Below, one piece after another: positions 7,914 through 13,146 of a stretch of 13,146 bases of DNA. The position numbers and the translations under genes were made by a program. Origin of the DNA: CALAED01 sp937891035 (GTDB lineage: Bacteria; Actinomycetota; Actinomycetes; Streptosporangiales; Streptosporangiaceae); assembly GCA_035642125.1 (NCBI GenBank), contig DASQSZ010000218.1, positions 1 through 13,146 of the forward strand, given 5' to 3'. Under the pieces are notes generated by a model. That model ran no database searches. It was not told the DNA's origin and worked only from the letters and a program-made list of their open reading frames with translations. Position 1 is the first letter of the stretch, and each line of letters opens with the position of its first letter.

Positions 7914-8660
7914 ATGGACGAGGAATCCAATCGGCTGGCCGGCCTGCTGAACATCAGCACGCCGGCCAATCCCGGTAAGCCCATGCCCTGGGCGCCCCAG
8001 GCGGCCGTTCCCCGCCACGGGCCGCCGGCGGCGACCGGGCCAGGCGAACCCGCGATTGAGGCGCGAGCGCAACCACCGCACGGCCCGGGAGAGCGGCTGG
8101 CACCGGCCCGATCGCCCGGACCGGCGGGAGCGGCGGTGTCCCCAGCCGCGGCCGCCGCGGCCGCCCCGGTGGCTCAGCGCACACCGGACGACGGTCCGGC
8201 CGCGCTCCCGCCCTGGGATCCGGCCGCCCTGTCGGAGATCTTCGGGCGTACGATCGCCGCGGCGGAGGCGCAGCAGGCCACGTTGGAGCAGGCGATGGCG
8301 GGCGCCCGCGAGCGAACCTATGCGGGCGAGTCGGCCGACGGCGAGGTACGGGTGACCGTCGACGGCCGGCCGCGGGTGACCGAGGTCTACGTGAGCGCGC
8401 GGGCCGTACGGAAGGGCCCAGGTCCATTGGGCGCGGCCATCACAGAGGCGGCGAACGCCGCGCTCCATGTCGCCAAGGAAGGCGCCAACGAGGCGTTGCT
8501 CGACGGGCTCGATCCGGCCATGCGGGCCGCCATCGAGGAGGGTCTGGCCAGCCGGGCGGACCCGGCCGGGACAACGGAGTCAGCGGGGGCGGCGGGGGCG
8601 CAGGACTCGAGGCCGACGGGACCGAGGGGTTCGGCGGGCACGACGGGGCCGGCCAGGTGA
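7914..8660 (+). CDS. YbaB/EbfC-like protein with disordered N-terminal extension
   Basis: 248 residues. The first ~100 are Pro/Ala-rich and probably disordered. Residues about 103-205 match the YbaB/EbfC fold: a leading helix (SEIFGRTIAAAEAQQATLEQ), the turn ESADGEVRVTVDGRPRV at 139-155, then helices with an ITEAANAALHVAKEG pattern. An Ala/Gly/Thr-rich tail ends the protein. Typical YbaB proteins are about 100-110 residues and bind DNA as nucleoid-associated dimers. In mycobacteria the YbaB-like EspL is an ESX-1-associated protein instead, so a chaperone or regulatory role in type VII secretion is the alternative. The ATG at 7914 follows an ACGGAAAC ribosome site. It is the first gene of a run whose next member starts 16 bp after its stop. 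The family call is good; whether it binds DNA is open. Confidence 0.8.
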   Translation: MDEESNRLAGLLNISTPANPGKPMPWAPQAAVPRHGPPAATGPGEPAIEARAQPPHGPGERLAPARSPGPAGAAVSPAAAAAAAPVAQRTPDDGPAALPPWDPAALSEIFGRTIAAAEAQQATLEQAMAGARERTYAGESADGEVRVTVDGRPRVTEVYVSARAVRKGPGPLGAAITEAANAALHVAKEGANEALLDGLDPAMRAAIEEGLASRADPAGTTESAGAAGAQDSRPTGPRGSAGTTGPAR

Positions 8661-8676
8661 GGGGGAGGAACGGTCG

Positions 8677-9078
8677 ATGAACGATCCGGAAGCGGCCTTG
8701 AGGCGACTCGCCGAGGTGACCCGTTCATATCCTGATCGGCTGGCGGAAGCGCGCGAGCAGGTCGCCGGGCTGCGCGACCAGCAGGTCAGCGGCGAGTCCC
8801 CGGACGGCGAGGTGACGGCCACCGCCGACGGCGAAGGCACCGTCACCGGCGTGCGATTCTCCGCCACCGCGTTGCGCCGGTTGGACACCGTGTCGCTCGG
8901 CGAGCAGGCCGCGGCCGCGATCAACGGCGCGCTCGACGCGGCCGAACGACGCCGGGCCGACGCGGCGGGCGCCACCGGTCTAGAGCGCGCGCTCGACGAT
9001 GTCCTCGACAACCTCAACTACCGCCTCGACGGCATCGTCAGCCGGCTGGCCGATGTCGAGCGGACCTTGGAGCCCTGA
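8677..9078 (+). CDS. Second YbaB/EbfC-like small protein
   Basis: 133 residues from the ATG at 8677, chosen because GGGGGAGGAA (8661-8670) lies just before it. The frame is open further upstream, but that part overlaps the previous gene and looks non-coding. An N-terminal helix (about 5-36, rich in A/E/R) leads to the YbaB hallmark turn ESPDGEVTATADGEGTV at 40-56, a strand (VTGVRFS), and a helix with AAAAINGALDAAERRRADA. The C-terminal helix (about 100-133, VLDNLNYRLDGIVSRLADV) is coiled-coil-like. The first gene of the run has the same S-x-DG-E-V turn, so the two could be paralogues forming a heterodimer. In ESX loci, small YbaB-like proteins sit beside secreted WXG/EspC substrates, as here. 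Confidence 0.78.
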   Translation: MNDPEAALRRLAEVTRSYPDRLAEAREQVAGLRDQQVSGESPDGEVTATADGEGTVTGVRFSATALRRLDTVSLGEQAAAAINGALDAAERRRADAAGATGLERALDDVLDNLNYRLDGIVSRLADVERTLEP

Positions 9079-9087
9079 TCGGCGCCC

Positions 9088-9705
9088 ATGGACTACACGA
9101 AGATCTACCAAGCCGACATCGCCAAGCTGCTCGGCCCCGATGACCAGGTGTTCGCGGTCGTTCCGTACCGGCTCGGCCACGGCGCCGAGCGGGTGGCGCG
9201 CGATCAGGAGGTCATGGAGCGCCGGCTCCGGCCGCTGCCTCGGGGCCTGCGGCGGCGGGTCAAGGAGCGTGCATCGCGGGAGCGGCCCGCCGAGGGCACG
9301 GCGAACCGGTCGTTGCTCGACCGGATCCTCGACATCGACTGGCCCTGGAACAGGGTCGACTGGGACGAGCGGTTCGCCGGCACATCCGTGGCGGGCCGCC
9401 CCGGATCCCTCGCCGTCCGCCTCGCCGACGGCACCCGGCATGGGGTCGGTCAGTTCGGCGTCGTCACCGAGCGCCGATTCGTCGTCGTCCGCCGCATCGG
9501 CACCGATCGCTTCACCCTGGTCGCGGAGGCGCCGCGAAACGACGTGGTGCAGGCCCGGCGGCGGAGCCGGCCGTTCCAGCGCGGGCGCGTCGTCATCGGT
9601 TTCACCGACGGCTCGCGGCTCGCCGTCGACACCGGCATCCTGCTGGCCGGCCAGGCCAGGCGGCTCGTCGCCGCCCTGGCCCCGACTCTGCCACCGGAGA
9701 GGTGA
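9088..9705 (+). CDS. Protein of unknown function, possible PH-like C-terminal domain
   Basis: 205 residues; not recognised. The N-terminus (MDYTKIYQADIAKLLGPDDQ) is followed by a basic, Arg-rich helix (about 45-75), a Trp-rich segment (W85, W87, W92) and a strand-rich half. That half, from about 100, has repeated short strands separated by turns (LADGTRHGVGQFG, ERRFVVVRR, GRVVIGFTDGSRLAVDTG). The alternating strands and final helix (AGQARRLVAALAP) are compatible with a bacterial PH-like fold, but this is a guess from pattern. No membrane helix or signal peptide is present. It starts nine bases after the previous stop and ends two bases before the next ATG, so it belongs to the same transcript. 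The ATG has only a weak ribosome site and is probably translated by coupling. Confidence 0.72.
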   Translation: MDYTKIYQADIAKLLGPDDQVFAVVPYRLGHGAERVARDQEVMERRLRPLPRGLRRRVKERASRERPAEGTANRSLLDRILDIDWPWNRVDWDERFAGTSVAGRPGSLAVRLADGTRHGVGQFGVVTERRFVVVRRIGTDRFTLVAEAPRNDVVQARRRSRPFQRGRVVIGFTDGSRLAVDTGILLAGQARRLVAALAPTLPPER

Positions 9706-9706
9706 C

Positions 9707-10033
9707 ATGACCGAAATGAAGATCGACGCGGCGGCGCTGGAGGCGTTCGCCAAGGCGTCGGATCGGCGTCGCCAGGCTTTCGACCAGGTAAGAAGGCAGG
9801 CGGACCAGACCAGGGTGGACCAGGAGAGCTTCGGCCGGATCCCCGGCATCGGCGCCCGCGTCTACGCCGCGTACGACGAGCACGTGCGTGCGTGTGAGGA
9901 CGGGATCTCCTCGGCGGGCGAGGCCATGGCGGCCATCGCGAGCGGCGTACGGGCGGTCATCTTGAACACCGACAAGGCCAACGAAGCGGTCGAAGAATCG
10001 TTGCGTGGCATCGATATCCGGGGGGTCGAATGA
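9707..10033 (+). CDS. EspC-like type VII secretion target (WXG100-related)
   Basis: 108 residues from the ATG at 9707, with GGAGAGG directly upstream. It looks like a helix-turn-helix hairpin. A helix of charged and Ala residues (about 8-35) is followed by an SFG turn (41-43) and IPGIGARVYAAYD, then a second long helix (about 55-100). The FG in the turn takes the place of WxG, the pattern of the EspC-like (ESX-secreted, WXG100-related) family, whose members are around 100 residues. These proteins are exported by type VII systems, often as a heterodimer with a partner encoded next to them. Here the partner candidate is the WXG-motif protein at 10030, whose ATG overlaps this gene's stop (ATGA, 10030-10033). 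The size, turn motif and neighbour fit well; secretion itself is inference. Confidence 0.75.
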   Translation: MTEMKIDAAALEAFAKASDRRRQAFDQVRRQADQTRVDQESFGRIPGIGARVYAAYDEHVRACEDGISSAGEAMAAIASGVRAVILNTDKANEAVEESLRGIDIRGVE

Positions 10034-10887
10034 GCCCGGCTGACGCGTATTCAAACCAGCTCGAAAGCTCTTTCAGTTCGCTGCCCGGCTGGTTGCAGGC
10101 GCCATTGCGGCCGATCTACGAAAAGATGAACGAGGGCCTCAAATGGGTGGCCGGCCACCCGGAGGACTTGGTGCGCGCCGGCGTGGTCTACGCGCAACTC
10201 GGCCAGCAGATCCACCAGCTCACCCAGCAGCAATACGGTGACCGCGCGCGGCTCAGCGGCGGCTGGGGCGGCGACTCCTATGAGGCGTTCACCGCCAAGA
10301 TGAAACAGGTCGAGGAGAAGCTCGGCAAGCTGGGGGACTCGACCGCCAAGACCAAAGAAGTGCTGGAGGCGGGCGCACGCGCCTGCGTGGAAGGCGCCAA
10401 CGCGATCATCGAGATCATCGTCATGGTGCTGTCGATTCTGCTTCTCGAGATCGCGATCAATGTGGCGCTGTCCGTCATCACCTTTGGCGCCAGCCTCGCG
10501 GCCGCGGTGGCGCAGGGCATCGCCACCTGCCTTGCCGGGCTGGCCCGCATCCTCAGCGTCGTGCAGCGTGTCGCCACCATCCTGGAAAAGATCGCCCAGG
10601 TCTTCCAGAAGATCGCCGCGATCTTCCGCGAGATCAAGGCGTTCCTTGAGGCCATCAAGGAATTGCTGGCGCTGTTGAAGGCCTGGAAGAAGAGCGCGTC
10701 CGGGATGGAGAAAGTGGTCGCCTTCGGCGCTCACGCCGGCGCGAAGGCCACGGTCTCCAACGGCCTAAAGTACGCCAGCGCCGGGACCATTGACCTGCCC
10801 GGCGTGGCCGGCTCGGCCTACGGCGCAGGTCATAACTACGCCGACGCATGGGGCGCCGCGAACGACGCCGAGCGGGCCGCCGAATAA
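10030..10887 (+). CDS. WXG-motif protein with long hydrophobic segment, putative type VII substrate or pore partner
   Basis: 285 residues. The N-terminal ~115 residues form a WXG100-like helical hairpin: a helix with LPGWLQAPLRPIYEKM and AQLGQQIHQLTQQQYG, then WGG at 79-81 in the turn, then a second helix (YEAFTAKMKQVEEKL). Next comes a strongly hydrophobic stretch (about 123-175, including IIEIIVMVLSILLLEIAIN and an Ala-rich part), enough for two membrane helices. An amphipathic helix bundle follows (about 176-225, FQKIAAIFREIKAFLEAIKE), then a Gly/Ala-rich tail of 60 residues. There is no recognisable toxin or enzyme domain. The ATG overlaps the previous stop by four bases, so translation is coupled. 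The architecture resembles the N-terminal module of actinobacterial polymorphic toxins delivered by type VII systems, minus the toxin, or a membrane-inserting substrate. Confidence 0.78.
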   Translation: MSPADAYSNQLESSFSSLPGWLQAPLRPIYEKMNEGLKWVAGHPEDLVRAGVVYAQLGQQIHQLTQQQYGDRARLSGGWGGDSYEAFTAKMKQVEEKLGKLGDSTAKTKEVLEAGARACVEGANAIIEIIVMVLSILLLEIAINVALSVITFGASLAAAVAQGIATCLAGLARILSVVQRVATILEKIAQVFQKIAAIFREIKAFLEAIKELLALLKAWKKSASGMEKVVAFGAHAGAKATVSNGLKYASAGTIDLPGVAGSAYGAGHNYADAWGAANDAERAAE

Positions 10888-11189
10888 CCGGCCCGGCGAT
10901 GGCCGCGGCCTCCGGGCAGAGTGCGGGGTGCCGGGCCGCCATGGGATTGCTTGGACTCGGTGCCGGGCGGCGGCCGATCGCCGGCCCCTCCCTGCTCGGG
11001 CACGCCCCGGCTCAGCGGCTTGACCACCGGGTCGTGCCCTCGGCCGGATTTCTCCGCGGCGCGCCGTCCGACCCCTGAGCGGCGAATGTGAATTCGGCGT
11101 CGGAGGGTGCGGATCACGAGGCGGGCGGCGCCGACGGTGGGACAAAGGCTGCGGGTGCACCGATGGGCTGGGGTCGGCGCCTCGGGCGC
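10888..11189. other. Intergenic gap between convergent genes
   Basis: About 300 bp between the end of the plus-strand run (10887) and the end of the mycosin gene (11190). No coding frame with a believable start was found. CGGCCCGGC (10889-10897) and GCCGGGCCG (10930-10938) could pair across a 32-base loop, and CGGCGAAT/ATTCGGCG (11080-11087/11092-11099) is an imperfect palindrome. Neither has a U-tract, so no terminator is called. Confidence 0.45.
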
Positions 11190-12647
11190 TTAGTCCTTAG
11201 GCTGTGGCGGCGGCCCATGACGTCCCTGGTCCGGCGGTTCGAACGATGGCGCGGGCCGCCTGCCCTCCGGCCTGGGCGGCGGCACGGCACCGCCGGGCGG
11301 AGGCCCGAACGACGGCGGCGGTCCCGGAGGACCCTGCCGATAGCCCGGCGGAGGCTGCTGCCCGGCAGGACCGCCGAACCCCGACGGCGGACCTGGCTGG
11401 CCGTACGGCTGTTGCGCGCCACCGTACGGCTGTTGCGGACCGCCGTAGGGCTGCGGCTGGCCCGATCCCGGGTAGCCAGAAGCGGGCACTGGCCGGCGCC
11501 GGCGCCGCAGGAACAGCATGAGCAGGAACACCAGCAGAAGCGTCACCGCCGTACCGATGCCTAGCTGCAGCGCCATCTCCGTGGCGTTGTTGGGCGAATC
11601 CCCGGCCTCATTCTGCTGTGCCTGAGCGTCGCCGCCCGGCTTTTTCCCATTGGCCGCGGCCCACTTCTCGTAGGCGTCGAACACCGGATTCGGGGTGTTC
11701 GCCGGGATCCGTCCGATGGTGAGAGCCTGGTACGGGCGAACCGCGCCATAACCGGTCAGGTCATCCCTACCCGGGGGGCCGGCGTCGCGAAGCGATGCCA
11801 TGATCCGCTTCACCACGTCACGCGCGGAAAGATCGGGGTACTTCGAGCGCACCAGCGCCACCGCCCCCGCCGTCAACGCCGTCGCGCTGCTCGTCCCGCC
11901 TTCGGAGGTGTGGAATTGACCGTCCTTGAGGACGCCGCCCACGCCGGTCGCAGGTGCCGAGACCGCCACGTACGACTGTCGTTGCGTCTTCGCGAACGGC
12001 CTGAGCTGCAGATCGAGGCCACCCACCGCGAGCACGCCCGCACAGTTCGCCGGATTGTAGGAGGGATTCCCCACGTCGCCCGTGTTGCCCGCACCTGCCA
12101 CCACGACGACATCGCGCTGGATCGCGTAGCCAACAGCCTCTTGCATCTCCTCAGGACAGCGCGCCGACTGAACCTGGGAGATACTGATCACCTTGGCACC
12201 GTGGTCGACGGCGTACCGAATGCCCGGCACAAGAGTGTCACTGGAATTCGCCACGATGGGAAGGATCTTCGCCTCCGGCGCGACACCCACGAATCCAGTG
12301 CCGCGCCCCTGGGAAGCGATCAACGCCGCCATCGCTGTGCCGTGCCCCGGAGGGGTCTCGGTGTCGAGATCGGTACGACCGTCACCGCCGCCGCCATCGA
12401 AGTTCGTGCCGGGCAACACCACGCCGGTCAAGTCGGGAAGTCGCGCTTCCACACCCGTGTCGATGACCGCCACGGTGACGCCCTGACCTTGGGTGATCGG
12501 CCACACCTTGTTCTGGAGGGCCCAGGCGGTGAACCACCACTGCTCCCTGCGCGGCCCTGGGACCGCCGCCAGGCCTGGTGTCGCCACCGCCGCCGCCATG
12601 AGCAGGGCCAGCGTCGCTGCGATGGCCGAGCGGGTCAACCGGCGCAT
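11190..12647 (-). CDS. mycP: Mycosin: type VII secretion-associated subtilisin-like serine protease
   Basis: Membrane-anchored S8 protease of the mycosin type, a required component of ESX systems that acts outside the membrane. A signal peptide (about 1-27, RRLTRS then an Ala/Leu core) precedes the mature part. The catalytic triad is visible: D63 in VAVIDTG, H102 in GHGTAMAALIA, S253 in GGTSSATALTAG, with oxyanion N188 in VAGAGNTGD. A single membrane helix lies at about 360-380, followed by RRRRR. The length (485) is close to mycosins, but part of it is an unusual cytoplasmic tail of roughly 100 residues rich in Pro/Gly/Gln/Tyr, with QPYGG repeats. The residues after S253 read SATAL rather than the usual A-A-P, so activity deserves checking. 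The ATG at 12647 follows GAGGA at a normal distance. It lies downstream of the Gly-rich gene (12756-) on the same strand, which fits an ESX operon continuing beyond the window. Confidence 0.93.
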   Translation of the reverse strand: MRRLTRSAIAATLALLMAAAVATPGLAAVPGPRREQWWFTAWALQNKVWPITQGQGVTVAVIDTGVEARLPDLTGVVLPGTNFDGGGGDGRTDLDTETPPGHGTAMAALIASQGRGTGFVGVAPEAKILPIVANSSDTLVPGIRYAVDHGAKVISISQVQSARCPEEMQEAVGYAIQRDVVVVAGAGNTGDVGNPSYNPANCAGVLAVGGLDLQLRPFAKTQRQSYVAVSAPATGVGGVLKDGQFHTSEGGTSSATALTAGAVALVRSKYPDLSARDVVKRIMASLRDAGPPGRDDLTGYGAVRPYQALTIGRIPANTPNPVFDAYEKWAAANGKKPGGDAQAQQNEAGDSPNNATEMALQLGIGTAVTLLLVFLLMLFLRRRRRPVPASGYPGSGQPQPYGGPQQPYGGAQQPYGQPGPPSGFGGPAGQQPPPGYRQGPPGPPPSFGPPPGGAVPPPRPEGRRPAPSFEPPDQGRHGPPPQPKD

Positions 12648-12689
12648 CGAGATCCTCGTCTCCCGTTAGTCGACATCGACCCAAACAAT

Positions 12690-12721
12690 AGGGCAGGCCG
12701 GACGACGATCCGGCCTGCCCT
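12690..12721 (-). terminator. Strong hairpin with U-rich tail upstream of mycP
   Basis: AGGGCAGGCCGGA (12690-12702) pairs perfectly with TCCGGCCTGCCCT (12709-12721) around a 6-base loop, giving a 13-bp stem. Read on the minus strand it is followed by TATTGTTTGGG, a U-rich stretch. It lies about 35 bp after the stop of the Gly-rich gene and before mycP, so it can end that transcript or attenuate read-through into mycP. Confidence 0.75.
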
Positions 12722-12755
12722 GCGATCCATCTGTCAAATCGTTGTGTCCGAAGAG

Positions 12756-13146
12756 TCAGCCGATCACGGGTGGGGCGGCGTCGCCGTCGTTACCCCACAC
12801 ATCCTCGTCCTCGGTGAGCCAGGTGGAGCGCTCGCGCTCCTCCTCGCCCTCGCCGCCGGCGGCACCGCCCATGGGCATGCCCATGGGGCCGCCGCGGCCA
12901 GCGGCTCCCTTGCCGGCGCCGGCGCCACCGACACCGCCGCCTCGGCCGGCACCAACGCCGCCGCCCATGGGACCCGCGCCGATGCCGCCGGGCAGAGCTC
13001 CGCCGCCGACACCGCCGACACCGCCGCCGGGCAGACCGCCGCCACCGAGACCGGCACCGCCACCGAGACCACCGCCGGGCAGACCGCCCCCGCCGGGCAG
13101 GCCACCGCCCCCGGCACCGGCCAGGTCGGTACCGCCGCCCGGCAGG
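12756..13146 (-). CDS. C-terminal part of a Gly-rich, type VII-associated (PPE/WXG-like) protein; start beyond the window
   Basis: Only the last 129 residues are in the window; the frame is open to the right-hand edge. It is dominated by Gly with repeated LPGG units, then a PMGMPMGG stretch, and ends with an acidic tail (EEERERSTWLTEDEDVWGND) followed by APPVIG. Gly-rich tails ending in a Trp-containing acidic motif near a mycosin gene are seen in actinobacterial type VII loci on proteins with an N-terminal PPE- or WXG100-like helical domain. That N-terminal part cannot be confirmed here. The tail is likely disordered, with the acidic end possibly a contact site for a secretion component. The stop TGA is at 12758-12756. 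The gene is 5' to mycP, with a hairpin between them. Confidence 0.75.
   Translation of the reverse strand, partial: LPGGGTDLAGAGGGGLPGGGGLPGGGLGGGAGLGGGGLPGGGVGGVGGGALPGGIGAGPMGGGVGAGRGGGVGGAGAGKGAAGRGGPMGMPMGGAAGGEGEEERERSTWLTEDEDVWGNDGDAAPPVIG

Noticed and set aside
7545..8468. Minus-strand frame of 307 codons covering the intergenic region and first YbaB-like gene
   Set aside because: Most of it is antisense to the YbaB-like gene, and the rest shows no domain.
10889..10938. Inverted repeat CGGCCCGGC/GCCGGGCCG after the plus-strand run as a terminator
   Set aside because: The loop is 32 bases and no U-tract follows; such pairings are common by chance in this base composition.
12756..13146. 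Gly-rich repeats read as a PE_PGRS protein or a CRISPR-like array
   Set aside because: The repeat units are short, irregular and in frame as LPGG/GGG coding repeats; no spacers of constant length and no PE domain is visible.

Overview
The window is very GC-rich, and its genes use mostly G or C at third codon positions. The protein types present (a mycosin-type protease, WXG100/EspC-like small proteins, YbaB-like proteins, low-complexity Pro/Ala-rich regions) point to an actinomycete, probably one of the Streptosporangiales-like soil genera. The genus cannot be read from this sequence alone. No tRNA, rRNA, CRISPR array or intact transposon was seen.

Layout. (1) 234-1796 (+) encodes a zinc-ribbon protein with a long Pro-rich linker, one membrane helix and an extracytoplasmic tail. 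It converges on (2) 1867-4890 (-), a large HerA/VirB4-like ATPase with intact Walker A and B motifs. (3) A gap of about 300 bp carries a decayed piece of a Clp N-terminal domain on the + strand. (4) 5190-7499 (-) encodes a two-helix, coiled-coil membrane protein whose large cytoplasmic domain looks like a VirD4/FtsK-type ATPase that has lost its nucleotide-binding residues. (5) 7500-7913 is a divergent control region with perfect palindromes. (6) 7914-10887 (+) is a tight five-gene run: two YbaB/EbfC-like proteins, an unrecognised 205-residue protein, an EspC-like small helical protein and a WXG-motif protein with a long hydrophobic segment. (7) On the other strand, 11190-12647 (-) encodes a mycosin (subtilisin-like protease of type VII secretion), and 12756 to the window edge (-) is the C-terminal end of a Gly-rich protein with an acidic, Trp-containing tail. 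A strong hairpin separates the last two.

Interpretation. Mycosin, WXG and EspC-like substrates and YbaB-like (EspL-like) proteins together indicate the edge of a type VII (ESX-like) secretion locus or a relative of one. No canonical EccB, EccC, EccD or EccE is in the window. Instead, the cluster has a soluble-looking HerA/VirB4-class ATPase and a membrane-bound, apparently nucleotide-dead ATPase-like protein. A reasonable hypothesis is that 1867-10887 forms an ESX-associated accessory module: the ATPase pair supplies energy and a membrane scaffold, the YbaB-like proteins act as chaperones or regulators, and the WXG/EspC pair are substrates. This is inference from gene content and order. The short spacings and the ATGA overlap in 7914-10887 are direct evidence that those five genes are co-expressed.
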